A stretch of DNA of 33,590 nucleotides from Candidatus Rifleibacteriota bacterium (GCA_029564115.1 JAKQQP010000586.1:1-33590), one strand, 5' to 3'. Shown: positions 1 to 8,567, counted from the first letter of the stretch. Notes: a model not told the origin generated them from the sequence alone. Made by a program: numbers and translations.

Positions 1-86
1 TTTGTTCATTATAGGGTTTTGTCACTATTTTGTCCCCAAAAACGACAATTTTGAGTAAAAACCGTCGAGCTTCACCGAATCTGGGC

Positions 87-121
87 AACAAAAAACCCGC
101 TCTGAGAGCGGGTTTTTTGTT
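87..121 (-). terminator. Intrinsic terminator of the tRNA operon, palindromic
   Basis: A perfect 17-bp inverted repeat (87-103 against 105-121, one base between) has a GC-rich core, ACCCGCTCT/AGAGCGGGT, flanked by an A-run on one side and a T-run on the other. It lies just past the 3' end of the last tRNA on the minus strand, so it should end that transcript. Because it is symmetrical it would also stop transcription entering from the left on the plus strand. Confidence 0.9.
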
Positions 122-129
122 GAGTACAC

Positions 130-203
130 TAGCAAGGGTCGGAATCGAACCGACGACCGCACGGGTATGAACCGTGTGCTCTGACCAGCTGAGCTACCTT
201 GCC
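130..203 (-). tRNA. tRNA-Met(CAT), elongator type
   Basis: The reverse strand folds into a full cloverleaf: acceptor GGCAAGG/CCTTGCT (with a G-U at the end), D arm GCTC...GAGC, anticodon stem CACGG/CCGTG around the loop TTCATAC, and T arm GTCGG-TTCGATT-CCGAC. The anticodon is CAT. The anticodon arm resembles Gram-positive elongator tRNA-Met, and the acceptor lacks the C-A mismatch of initiators. Ile2 (lysidine-modified CAT) is the alternative and is less likely. The CCA end is not encoded. It is the third and last gene of the tRNA operon. Confidence 0.93.
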
Positions 204-248
204 AGATAAAACAAAGGCCCGAATATTATTCAGGCCAGTGCCTTGCGG

Positions 249-322
<74 letters not shown>

Positions 323-333
323 TCGAGGTGATT

Positions 334-417
334 TGCCGAGAGCCGGGCTTGAACCGGCACGGGTGTTACCCCACCGGATTTTAAGTCCGGTGCGTCTGCC
401 AATTCCGCCATCCCGGC
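334..417 (-). tRNA. tRNA-Leu(TAA)
   Basis: An 84-nt class II tRNA on the reverse strand: acceptor GCCGGGA/TCTCGGC, anticodon stem CCGGA/TCCGG around loop CTTAAAA (anticodon TAA), and a long variable arm (TGGGGTAACACCCG) as in leucine tRNAs. The T arm is GCCGG-TTCAAGC-CCGGC. The discriminator is A, as required by LeuRS. CCA is not encoded. It is the first gene of the tRNA operon, about six bases from the predicted transcription start. Confidence 0.96.
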
Positions 418-429
418 TGATCGGAATTT

Positions 430-458
430 AGTTTACCAGTCGCGCCGGGCAAAGTCAA
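430..458 (-). promoter_or_regulatory. Sigma70-type promoter of the tRNA operon
   Basis: On the minus strand there is a TTGACT -35 box (453-458), a 17-bp spacer and a TAAACT -10 box (430-435). Transcription would start near 423, a few bases before the mature tRNA-Leu 5' end, as is usual for tRNA operons. Confidence 0.8.
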
Positions 459-504
459 GAAATTTATTATAAAATACGGCTTTTTATTTTTTAAACCGCC
501 ATGC

Positions 505-534
505 TTGCTATTCAACGGCCTCATGCGCTAAGAT
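505..534 (+). promoter_or_regulatory. Putative sigma70 promoter of the pseudopilin operon
   Basis: TTGCTA (505-510), an 18-bp spacer and TAAGAT (529-534) match the consensus at four of six bases each. A start near 541 would place the ATG at 533 upstream of the transcript and supports translation from 569, which has a Shine-Dalgarno sequence. It is a moderate match only. Confidence 0.45.
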
Positions 535-568
535 GTACATTATTCAGTTCAACAAAAAGGCTCTTTGC

Positions 569-1312
569 ATGAAGCAGCGTAGAGGTATCACATTACTTGA
601 GATTATGTCAGCTTTGCTGATACTGGCCTTTGCATTTTTGCCGCTGATAGGTGTCATCGGCACCTCTTCCAGTGACTCTGACGTTGCCAACTCGAATGTT
701 TTCGCGCAAACTGCCGCCCGCAATATTCTCGACACTCTTCTTGAAGACGTTCCGTTCAATTCAATCCGTGTCGCTGCGGGCAAAGTCAGTGATTTCGACG
801 GTGGCAATCCTCAGGATAACGTCGCTGAAATTGCAGACTTCGGAACTTTCAACAAAAGCACATTTCTGTCGCTGCTGGGAAACGACAGCGGTGCCGACAG
901 CTTTGCCCGGGGCGAAGTCACTGACGAACGCGGCATTATCTACAAAACCCGCATATATGTATTTCCGGTGCCGGTAAACAACCCGATCGCCCTCGATACA
1001 GACCTGGCATTTTCGTATCTGCCGCGACCGGTTTACGAAAATCAGACAGACGCGGATGGCCGCAACTCATGGTATACATACAGTGACCCTTATATTCCCG
1101 CTGGGGTTTCATCGCCATACCACCCGGATGGAGTCAAAGTCGTGCAACCGGCAACCGCTACCATTGGCGCTTTCGAACTCGGGGCCGAGGCGGGTGCTCC
1201 TGGCAACAATCACTGCATAATGAAAAAAATTCTGTTTAAAATCTCATGGCAGAACCGCAGCGGCCACGAGCGCGCTATCGAGTTGTTCACCATGAAAGCA
1301 AATCTCGACTAA
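569..1312 (+). CDS. PilV/GspI-like minor pseudopilin (prepilin N-terminal methylation motif)
   Basis: This is probably a minor pilin or pseudopilin held in the inner membrane and assembled at the tip of a type IV pilus-like or type II secretion-like fibre. The N-terminus MKQRRG|ITLLEIMSALLILAF is a class III prepilin signal: short basic leader, Gly at -1, Glu at +5 of the mature chain, then a hydrophobic helix to about residue 28. The C-terminal end (KISW...RAIELFTMKANLD) resembles the closing beta-strands of PilV/GspI proteins. The protein is 247 residues, longer than most GspI. The start at 569 is chosen over the ATG at 533 because AAGG at 557-560 is well spaced and because it gives a normal short leader. 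It is the first gene of an operon of five or six genes. The exact subfamily is inferred from motif and position. Confidence 0.82.
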   Translation: MKQRRGITLLEIMSALLILAFAFLPLIGVIGTSSSDSDVANSNVFAQTAARNILDTLLEDVPFNSIRVAAGKVSDFDGGNPQDNVAEIADFGTFNKSTFLSLLGNDSGADSFARGEVTDERGIIYKTRIYVFPVPVNNPIALDTDLAFSYLPRPVYENQTDADGRNSWYTYSDPYIPAGVSSPYHPDGVKVVQPATATIGAFELGAEAGAPGNNHCIMKKILFKISWQNRSGHERAIELFTMKANLD

Positions 1313-1323
1313 AGGGCAAGCCA

Positions 1324-2025
1324 ATGAACAAAAATGGAATGGCGGTACCGCTGGTTTTGATCTTCGCCACAGTTCTCGGGCTGCTATCGACTTATATAAT
1401 TAAAAACACTCAACAGTACAACCGCTCAAATCAGATGAGCTACGCCCAACTGCAGTCTCACTTCATTGCCAGAGCCGGTGTTGAGCATGCGATGCTGAAA
1501 ATCAAGTTTCTACATCGTGAACTTTACGACGCAATCTGTCTGGCACAGGGCCGCAACCCCCTTTTCGACTTCACGCAGATTAAAAATCTCGATGAACCCG
1601 AAAAAGCGATTTCAACTTTCAATCCTGGCCCCATCTTTATGTATCGTCAGGGAGTCTTCCCTAATAATCGCCTTCTCACTACAGGCTTTACAATCGATGG
1701 CGGCAGCGAAAGACGCTGGCTGAACGAATTTACCAACGACATCAGATCTATCACCGTTAAATCACTGGCTGGCGACACCAATGCCGTTCTCAACATGACC
1801 CCGCTGCCCAACAAGATCAAAGAACTGATGCGCGAACCCTTCAATAAGGCGCAATATGGCATAACCGGCCTGAATATCGCAGCCCAGGAAATATCAGAAG
1901 ATGCCGGCAGCAAAGTGTTGAATACCGCCATTATCGAACTCACGATCAAGGCAACACTGGAAACCGCTCGAGGCGAAGCATGGGATTATGACATCAAAAA
2001 AACCGTTAAAATCAACCGCGACTGA
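1324..2025 (+). CDS. PilX/GspK-like pseudopilin-type protein
   Basis: Likely the third kind of minor pilin in a tip complex. The N-terminus MNKNGMAVPLVLIFATVLGLL has a Gly followed by a small-hydrophobic stretch without Glu at +5, the pattern of PilX and GspK as opposed to ordinary pilins. After the helix comes QSHFIARAGVEHAMLKIK, which resembles the conserved 'AEAGlr' helix in PilX N-terminal domains. The protein is 233 residues, with a mixed hydrophilic body and no recognised enzyme motif. The start at 1324 has AAAGGG at 1311-1316 seven bases upstream. The longer frame from 1246 would run over the end of the previous gene without reason. It begins 11 bases after the PilV-like gene, and its end overlaps the next gene by 38 bases, so co-translation is likely. 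Confidence 0.75.
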   Translation: MNKNGMAVPLVLIFATVLGLLSTYIIKNTQQYNRSNQMSYAQLQSHFIARAGVEHAMLKIKFLHRELYDAICLAQGRNPLFDFTQIKNLDEPEKAISTFNPGPIFMYRQGVFPNNRLLTTGFTIDGGSERRWLNEFTNDIRSITVKSLAGDTNAVLNMTPLPNKIKELMREPFNKAQYGITGLNIAAQEISEDAGSKVLNTAIIELTIKATLETARGEAWDYDIKKTVKINRD

Positions 2026-2773
2026 AAAAAAGAGCAGCTCTGGCTCAACATGGGCTTCTGCTCCCCGAAGAGCATTCACCGTCACCGAAGTTCTGATTGC
2101 ATCGGGAGTCCTCTCATTGTTTCTGGCGGCACTTTTCAGCCTGTATTCGGGTGGAAGCCGCATGAGCAACCAGACCATGTGGACGCAGAATACCATCAAC
2201 CAGCTTAAACTGGCCAGTCGGCAAATAAGCACCTCGATAAAAAAAACTTCTTATCCGTCCAGTCTGACTTTTCCGGGTAATATCGTCGAAAATGAGAAAA
2301 GCGATTTTGGCCTTCATTACTATCGTGGGCAGCTGCACGCCACCGAATCCGTATCGGTTCACAGCACTGTTTTCGGCGGCAGCAAATTTTTGAGCATGAC
2401 CGAATCAACGCCGGCAAAAACCGGTTACAATGCCAGCGATAATGCTGACGCCGAGCTGATATACCATATTTTTTCAATAACCAAAGAGGGGCAACTCAAC
2501 TACACACGCTTTCGCGAAGCCATACCCGGCGGCAGCATCAAGGATCTTGCCCGGCCGACGATCCCGCCAGGCGGGGCAAATGGCGTTTATAGAACGACCC
2601 TGGCCCGCGACGTCGAATCTGTGTATTGCGAACCCACTTCGGCGGCGACAGTATGCCCCCTTGCAGTCAAGATCAACTGTCGTATTCCCAACGGCCTCAC
2701 GTTAAGATCAGAAACGACTGTCGGCAACCCGAACGTCGCCCTGATCCAGAAAAATACAATTGGAGGATGGTAA
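1988..2773 (+). CDS. PilW/GspJ-like minor pseudopilin with long leader
   Basis: A prepilin-like membrane protein of 261 residues. The pilin signature is RRA|FTVTEVLIASGVLSLF near residues 27-44: Glu at +5 of the mature chain followed by a hydrophobic helix, then a largely beta, hydrophilic body. Two oddities are visible. The leader is about 29 residues (lysine/serine rich) instead of 5-10, and the residue before the cleavage site is Ala where Gly is the rule. No other in-frame start codon lies before the helix, so the long leader is real unless an unusual start codon is used. The start overlaps the preceding gene by 38 bases and has no strong Shine-Dalgarno sequence, which suggests coupling. 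Position and motif fit PilW/GspJ, giving an I-K-J type trio with its two upstream neighbours. Confidence 0.75.
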   Translation: MTSKKPLKSTATEKKSSSGSTWASAPRRAFTVTEVLIASGVLSLFLAALFSLYSGGSRMSNQTMWTQNTINQLKLASRQISTSIKKTSYPSSLTFPGNIVENEKSDFGLHYYRGQLHATESVSVHSTVFGGSKFLSMTESTPAKTGYNASDNADAELIYHIFSITKEGQLNYTRFREAIPGGSIKDLARPTIPPGGANGVYRTTLARDVESVYCEPTSAATVCPLAVKINCRIPNGLTLRSETTVGNPNVALIQKNTIGGW

Positions 2774-3688
2774 ATGAATTTCCTGCGACTGCTTTTTATT
2801 ATTCTGCTGGCAACTTTTTTCAATACAACCCCCGCACCATGCCAGGAAAATCTACAGTTTGGCTACGTAAACGTGGCGGACGCAGTAATGCTGCACCCGC
2901 TGATGAAAGATTTCGACCCCGTTTCCAGGCGTTTCAAGCTCAGCGCATTAAAAACTGACCAGACGGCAAGAACAGCACAAAACGCCAAAAAAGCCGCCGA
3001 AGAATTGAAGTCTGTACAAAGCCAGATAAAAAAAATAAACAATCAAAAGATAAAGCTTGAAAATACCCACATAGAAAATCTGAAAAAACTGGCACGAACA
3101 AAAAATTCAGGCAGCGAAACTTCCGGAAATTTTCTGAAAGAGTATAATGAAGAGAAGGCAAAAGTCGATTCTGCTTTCTTCAGCGAGTCAGGCAAGCTTA
3201 ACGAGGAGCTTCAAAAGTTGCAGGCAAGGGTTGTACAGCTTAATAAAGAGGCCGATTACGCCGGTCACGCATCACTCGAAGAAACCAGTCAGGTTTTTTC
3301 GCTGATCCTCGACGACATTTACGAAGGCATCGAAGGCGTGGCAAAGTTTTACAAAATTCCGTTCGTTTTCAACAGCTCCTTTGAATTTGCCCGAACCATG
3401 AGCAAAATGATCACTCCCAACCCGATGCCCGACTTTTTTGGCAGCCTGAACGAGAAGCTCAACCAGGAAGAAGGCAAACTTACTCTGGGGGCCAGCCTGA
3501 ACGCCTGGCTCAACAATCGCAACGACAATCTCGTCAACTGTGACGATCGGCGACTGTCTTCGTTTGTGCTCAAAGGCGGCTTGAACATGACTCCGGCCGT
3601 CATCGACTACATCTACCAGAAACACGACGTCAGCAAAGACCATCGTGATTTTATCCAGGACTACTTCAAGAAGGCTGTCTCGAACTGA
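2774..3688 (+). CDS. Secreted Skp/OmpH-like coiled-coil protein, extended
   Basis: Probably a periplasmic chaperone-like protein. Residues 1-22 form a Sec signal peptide (hydrophobic LLFIILLATFF). The mature part opens with FGYVNVADAVMLHPLMKDF, like the first strand and helix of OmpH/Skp ('vgyVDvqkvl...p'). A charged coiled coil follows from about residue 50 to 165. Then ILDDIYEGIEGVAKFYKIPFVF recalls the closing helix-strand of Skp ('I..ai..vAkekg...vl'). At 304 residues it is about twice the length of Skp, and the last 100 residues are unlike anything I recognise. GGAGG at 2762-2766 is well placed, and the start codon directly follows the stop of the PilW-like gene. Sitting just before a giant secreted protein, it may escort that protein across the periplasm. 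That is inference. Confidence 0.68.
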   Translation: MNFLRLLFIILLATFFNTTPAPCQENLQFGYVNVADAVMLHPLMKDFDPVSRRFKLSALKTDQTARTAQNAKKAAEELKSVQSQIKKINNQKIKLENTHIENLKKLARTKNSGSETSGNFLKEYNEEKAKVDSAFFSESGKLNEELQKLQARVVQLNKEADYAGHASLEETSQVFSLILDDIYEGIEGVAKFYKIPFVFNSSFEFARTMSKMITPNPMPDFFGSLNEKLNQEEGKLTLGASLNAWLNNRNDNLVNCDDRRLSSFVLKGGLNMTPAVIDYIYQKHDVSKDHRDFIQDYFKKAVSN

Positions 3689-3727
3689 CAGCCGAACGGC
3701 TCCAGACATGTTCAGGGGAGGAATTTT

Positions 3728-6700
3728 ATGAATTTACGACGTTCCGTTAAAATCGCGGCTTCAGCAGTGATGTTGATGTTGGCCGGCCTTTCGGGGGTTC
3801 AGGCAGAAGCTCCTGTTATCAACGGCGTTGCTTATGTTCTTTTGTCAAAAGACTTCGACAACCATGGAGTCTTTCGCCTCAACGATTATAACACCGGCAA
3901 TCCTCTTCTGGACAAAGAAAACAAACTCTTCAACCTCAATAAAATGGAAGGGAAAGTCAGCGGCCTGGCGGTCAACCAGAAGAAAGAGGTTTTTCTGCTT
4001 TCTTCAAAGACTGACGGCGACTGGAAAGATGCGCCCGTAGGCTGGTTGCCCAACGGCCTGACCTTTGAGCCCGACTCACCCATCTACCTGAAGGTGGTTT
4101 TGCCCAGCCAGAATGGCATCAAAGAATATATCAGACCCGGCACTCCCCACATGAGTACAGCCACTGAGGGCAACTACTGGAAACGCAATTACGACATCAG
4201 CGGCAAAAAATACAACTACGCCGTTAAGTTTGGCGGCCCCGTCGAAGTAAAATTTCTCAATGGCAAAGACGGCGCGATCGGCACCCCGATCTGGGATGGC
4301 ACATTCTCATCTACCAGCGGCCTGGCACACGAATCAGACCCGAACAAAGTCATTCTGCCTTCTCACTTTGCCGGCGTTGCCTACTACGCCTACGGGACTA
4401 CCTACCACCCCGACTTTGCCGGCGAAGCTCTCGACGGCACAATCGGCAGAAACGGCATGCTGAAGCCGACCAAGCTCTGGTCAGAAGGGGCAGCCGGGCA
4501 TCAAAACAACCCCAACACTCTGTTTTCATGTATTGTAAAACGCGTTTACAAACACCGCGAAAAAACACTAGACCTTTACGCCGCCCTCGATAACAACCCC
4601 TGTTCCGAACCATCAGAACAAAGCGCCGGTATGCTTTCTTCACTCGATGTCGATGTACGTGAAGCTTACGGCAAATACTGCGGCGACAACTGTATACCCG
4701 GCGGTTCCATTGGCCAGAACAGCATTTTGACCAAGCTGTCAACAGTCACTGTCGTCACCTCCACCAAAGGCAGCCGCTACGGCTTCAATCCCCAGGGGCT
4801 AAAAAAAGGCCCCTTCAACGATGCCAACTCTATCAATGCAGCGCTCAGAATCGTTCTTGCCGGCAATATCAAGCAAACGGTTCCCTACGATATCTCTACC
4901 GACGACAAAGGTGAAGAGTTCGCCAGCATTATCACCAACCGTTCATACCTTAAAAGCCTGGGCATAACGCCCAATAACCTCAAGGTAATCGGCGTTTCTT
5001 CAGACTTCGGTAACAACGGTGGCCTCGATTTCATTTATGGCTCTGACGCGGATAATTTTGTCGTTCAAGACTCATGGTGGGGCCGCGGTGGGGTCGCCTA
5101 TGAATACTTCAAAAACCTTGGTCTGATACAGAAGCTCGACTACGTGAGCAACGACTCGCCCGTGCCCGAACCTCTCGGGGTTCTCAGCGGCAAAGTCGAT
5201 GACATCGGTATAGATGGCGATGGCTACCTTTATGTTCTGCGTACCGAAAAAGAGCCTGCCGACGAAAAAATGTCAGCTGCCATGGTAGAAGTTTCAGCTC
5301 CCGACAAATCAGATTATTTCGATTCTATTTCATCCTGGAAAGAAGTAATTACCAAAAAGAACGCCGATGGCGAAACAATCGAAGAAGTCATCGACGTCAG
5401 CGGCAGACCGCCAAAAGCCGGTGACTTTAAAATCGTTAAACTGAAGCAGAAAGTCTACAAAACGGTAAAAAGATACCCACAGGGCACGGGCGCCCTTGGG
5501 GCCGAAGAACCCCGCGGCAAAGTTCTGGCCGGTTACGACTACTGGACTCGCCGTGCCGTCATGCAGTCCAACAGCAGCCTGGCATGGCATGGTTCAACCT
5601 GGAGCGTCAGCGATGACCCCGCTAACCCAAAAGCTTCCAACTTTCCGGCAGAGCTTGCGGTTGTGAACCTTGCCAAGATTCCGGCCAACTACCCCGGCAC
5701 GAGTCATTGCAATATTGTTGTAACCAATGGCAGTGCTCCAGACAGTGCTTACAGTTCAGTCGCCGACAATCCCTCTATTAATGAACACGACGCCCTGACA
5801 TTCAAAATTGAAGGTTACAAGCCTTACATCAACGGCAAGTTTCAAGAATTCAAACCCATGGGCGACATTGTCGACCCTGCTACCAATAACAAACTGTATG
5901 CCAACGTGAAGTTGAACTCGATTCCGAATGCCGCCGGCGAATACAGACATGACGAAAACGGAGACGGCTCTTTCAGCGGGTTCCCGTCGAACATGTTCGA
6001 GGCAGCCGGCCGCAATACCACTATTAAATGGTCTGTAGACTGGGTAGAGGGCAACACAGTCAATGAGGCCAAAGTCATTCAGACTATCAAAACGCCGGTT
6101 GACGGCGAAGGTGAGATCGGCACTTTCACCTTCAAGTTCCCCCACCCAGGCAATTACCTTGTCAGAGCCACCATTACCTACAATTACTTTATATTCCCGA
6201 CAGACCCCAGCTCACGACCGCATGATCTCACGGCCAACAAAGAAACAATCACTGCCGCTCCTTTCATGGTCAAGGTCGTCGCCAAGAGTCTCAATCTGAA
6301 TCAGAGCCCAAGTTTTATCTCTGATATCAGCATAAAACCCACGACCCGCAAGTATATGCCCGGAGTAACCGCCGCCACCAAGGGCAGCAGCTCGAAAATA
6401 GACTTTCTTGAAGACACTGATTTCAACGGTATTCGTATCAATTTTGCGGCTCAATTCGTTCGCGATGCAAACTTTCAGAACAATATCGACCTCAACATGG
6501 AAACCTTCGACGGCGTAGGCGTCTGGGATTACCGCTATTACGCAAGGCTTTACAACGAAATCGGCAATCTTTTCCCCGATCTGCCATACCGGGCACCGGC
6601 ATCTGTCGGAGAACCTGACAACGAAGCAGCAGCAGCGCACGTTTATAACTATAACCCGGCTGGCAGCCTCTCAGATGTCAAATCAAAAATCAAGGCAGAT

Positions 6701-8524
6701 GTATTCAACCCCGGGCGCCCCAAAGGTGCTACGCCTGGCGTTGAACACGGCACCAGACTCGATGCCGAACCCAATGATAAAGACTGGGCTTTCATTCAGT
6801 GGGGCCTTTATTTGAGACCTCTGGCGGCAGACCAGGTTGCCACGGCAACCAACAACCTCGGAAGCGATGTCAGACACGAGCGCGGCATTCTGGTTGCCAA
6901 AGGAACCTGTGCTGATCCGGGTGTGAATAAAGTATCACTTGGTGACCGCAAATATTCTGTCGAAATAATTGTTCCTGAGGGTGCGATCAAAATGATACAA
7001 ACCCCCAAAGACCCCGAAACTTACAGCCTTAACCTCGAAATCATTTATCCGAGGGTATCCTGGGTATCGAACGACCTTGGTGACGGCAAAAATGAGAAAC
7101 GCTTCAGCAGCATGATACCCTTGTTTGGCGACGAAGATTCTCTGAGCACCAATCACAAATCGGGAACCAACCCGATCCATGTTCTCGGGCGCATGAAGCT
7201 TGCCAATGGCTCCGAGCCTGCCGGCAACTTCATTCTCAACCAGAGCTGGAAATATGAAGGCACTGAATTTTTCAGCGCTGGCGGCGACAGCATCAATGTA
7301 CTCGCCCGCGACGTGACTCTGCCTACTCTGGTGCAGGCACCCGGCGACAACCCGACGCCCGTCATTCAAACTACCGGTGATGACGTAACTGACGTGAGTG
7401 TTGCCTTCGCCTCTTACGACAACAACCCGCACGCTGAGTTCAAAGACTTTTTCGCCGCCTATCAGACGCTGCGAAATGAAGCCAATATTCTCGATAACTC
7501 TGAAGCAAACAAGGTCTTCAAAGCAGAAGACAAAATCGGGCCGGGTGCCACCGTCGACATTCCCGGGCCGTCCGGTTCCGGTTATTATGCAGATAACAAC
7601 TGGGTAAAAGGTGCTTCATTCACCACAACCATCAAAGAATATGGTCCTGACGGCCCTTTCCAAAAGGGCAATTCCTACCAGAACTGGATCGGCACTCTTA
7701 ACTACACCGTCATGGGCTCGGTCTACGATGGTATAGGTCCTGACGGCAAGGACACAACCCACCAGTTCTATCACGAAAAAGCATGTGAAGATCTCGCAAT
7801 TGGTGTCAACGAAGATCAGAAAATCGTGGTCGACAACAACCTGGTCAAAGCTGTAGAACGCGTCGACAACGACCCGCCAAGCCTCGAAATCGAACTTGTT
7901 TCGCAGGTAGACAACCGTCGCTGGGTCATCAAACTCGAAGAAAACATCAATGACCAGGGGCCGGTTCCCACCGATGCCGCGCAGCTTGGCAAGTGTCTGC
8001 TCGAAGCTAAATGCTACAACCTGCAGAGCGGCGCTGAAATAAACAGTTTCAGCAACAACACCCTCGATGGCTGCGCCGGCTACCCGTCGCAGATCGGCGA
8101 GAGCAAGGTAACGATCACCGATGTATTCGCGGATGCGGTTCCGAAGTTCCGCAGAGCCAGCCGTCTGCTGATCAACGTCAATATTTTCGACAACACCGGT
8201 TTCAGGCCACTGGGCGAAGCTGCTCTCGTCGTCGAAGACAATGACGGCGCCACCACCCGAAACCTGCTGCCGACCAACAGTCCCGAAATCCCGCTGATCC
8301 CGTCTTTAACTGTTTCGGGGGTTATAACCAACGATCTTGACAAGAAACCGCGAGCCAGCTATGCCGTCGATATGCCCATGAAAATCAATGGTGAAAAGCA
8401 GGTTAAAATTGAGTTGAAGGGCAAAGACCAGAACAACAATGAACGCATACTGAGCATCCCCGTCACTGTAGTGGAAAGCAGCTTTGAAACCCGTGTTCTC
8501 GAAACCAAGGAAAACAAGAACTGA
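3728..8524 (+). CDS. Giant secreted multidomain protein, PilY1-like position
   Basis: A 1598-residue exported protein of unknown function. A clear Sec signal peptide (MNLRRSVKIAASAVMLMLAG...VQA, cut near residue 26) is preceded by a strong GGGGAGGAA ribosome site. The N-terminal third has strand patterns like NHL or other beta-propeller blades, for example VSGLAVNQKKEVFLLSS (about residues 78-94) and VDDIGIDGDGYLYVL (490-504, with an aspartate-rich turn that could bind calcium). Around 770-820 the segment TFKFPHPGNYLVRATITY resembles a PKD/Ig-like domain. Near 1379 VDNDPPSLEIELVS begins a C-terminal Ig-like region. Cysteines are few, and no LPXTG, autotransporter barrel or membrane anchor is visible. 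It follows three minor pilin genes, where type IV pilus operons carry the tip adhesin PilY1, so a tip adhesin or pilus-exported surface protein is my best inference. I do not recognise PilY1 sequence motifs. Confidence 0.72.
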   Translation: MNLRRSVKIAASAVMLMLAGLSGVQAEAPVINGVAYVLLSKDFDNHGVFRLNDYNTGNPLLDKENKLFNLNKMEGKVSGLAVNQKKEVFLLSSKTDGDWKDAPVGWLPNGLTFEPDSPIYLKVVLPSQNGIKEYIRPGTPHMSTATEGNYWKRNYDISGKKYNYAVKFGGPVEVKFLNGKDGAIGTPIWDGTFSSTSGLAHESDPNKVILPSHFAGVAYYAYGTTYHPDFAGEALDGTIGRNGMLKPTKLWSEGAAGHQNNPNTLFSCIVKRVYKHREKTLDLYAALDNNPCSEPSEQSAGMLSSLDVDVREAYGKYCGDNCIPGGSIGQNSILTKLSTVTVVTSTKGSRYGFNPQGLKKGPFNDANSINAALRIVLAGNIKQTVPYDISTDDKGEEFASIITNRSYLKSLGITPNNLKVIGVSSDFGNNGGLDFIYGSDADNFVVQDSWWGRGGVAYEYFKNLGLIQKLDYVSNDSPVPEPLGVLSGKVDDIGIDGDGYLYVLRTEKEPADEKMSAAMVEVSAPDKSDYFDSISSWKEVITKKNADGETIEEVIDVSGRPPKAGDFKIVKLKQKVYKTVKRYPQGTGALGAEEPRGKVLAGYDYWTRRAVMQSNSSLAWHGSTWSVSDDPANPKASNFPAELAVVNLAKIPANYPGTSHCNIVVTNGSAPDSAYSSVADNPSINEHDALTFKIEGYKPYINGKFQEFKPMGDIVDPATNNKLYANVKLNSIPNAAGEYRHDENGDGSFSGFPSNMFEAAGRNTTIKWSVDWVEGNTVNEAKVIQTIKTPVDGEGEIGTFTFKFPHPGNYLVRATITYNYFIFPTDPSSRPHDLTANKETITAAPFMVKVVAKSLNLNQSPSFISDISIKPTTRKYMPGVTAATKGSSSKIDFLEDTDFNGIRINFAAQFVRDANFQNNIDLNMETFDGVGVWDYRYYARLYNEIGNLFPDLPYRAPASVGEPDNEAAAAHVYNYNPAGSLSDVKSKIKADVFNPGRPKGATPGVEHGTRLDAEPNDKDWAFIQWGLYLRPLAADQVATATNNLGSDVRHERGILVAKGTCADPGVNKVSLGDRKYSVEIIVPEGAIKMIQTPKDPETYSLNLEIIYPRVSWVSNDLGDGKNEKRFSSMIPLFGDEDSLSTNHKSGTNPIHVLGRMKLANGSEPAGNFILNQSWKYEGTEFFSAGGDSINVLARDVTLPTLVQAPGDNPTPVIQTTGDDVTDVSVAFASYDNNPHAEFKDFFAAYQTLRNEANILDNSEANKVFKAEDKIGPGATVDIPGPSGSGYYADNNWVKGASFTTTIKEYGPDGPFQKGNSYQNWIGTLNYTVMGSVYDGIGPDGKDTTHQFYHEKACEDLAIGVNEDQKIVVDNNLVKAVERVDNDPPSLEIELVSQVDNRRWVIKLEENINDQGPVPTDAAQLGKCLLEAKCYNLQSGAEINSFSNNTLDGCAGYPSQIGESKVTITDVFADAVPKFRRASRLLINVNIFDNTGFRPLGEAALVVEDNDGATTRNLLPTNSPEIPLIPSLTVSGVITNDLDKKPRASYAVDMPMKINGEKQVKIELKGKDQNNNERILSIPVTVVESSFETRVLETKENKN

Positions 8525-8540
8525 TGTAAAGCCGCGCAGC

Positions 8541-8567
8541 AACGATGCCCTGAGAATGGGCATCGTT
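8541..8567 (+). promoter_or_regulatory. 10-bp hairpin enclosing the start codon of the next gene
   Basis: AACGATGCCC (8541-8550) and GGGCATCGTT (8558-8567) form a perfect 10-bp stem with a 7-base loop, TGAGAAT. It starts 17 bases after the stop of the giant gene. The preferred ATG of the next gene (8556-8558) lies at the loop/stem junction. No uninterrupted T-run follows (GTCTGTTTTCTGG), so it is a poor terminator. It could be an attenuator, a processing or stability hairpin, or a translation-blocking structure that makes the last gene depend on unfolding. Confidence 0.55.

Noticed and set aside
533..568. Upstream ATG of the first pilin-like gene
   Set aside because: It overlaps the likely -10 box, has no ribosome site and would bury the class III signal peptide behind 12 extra residues.
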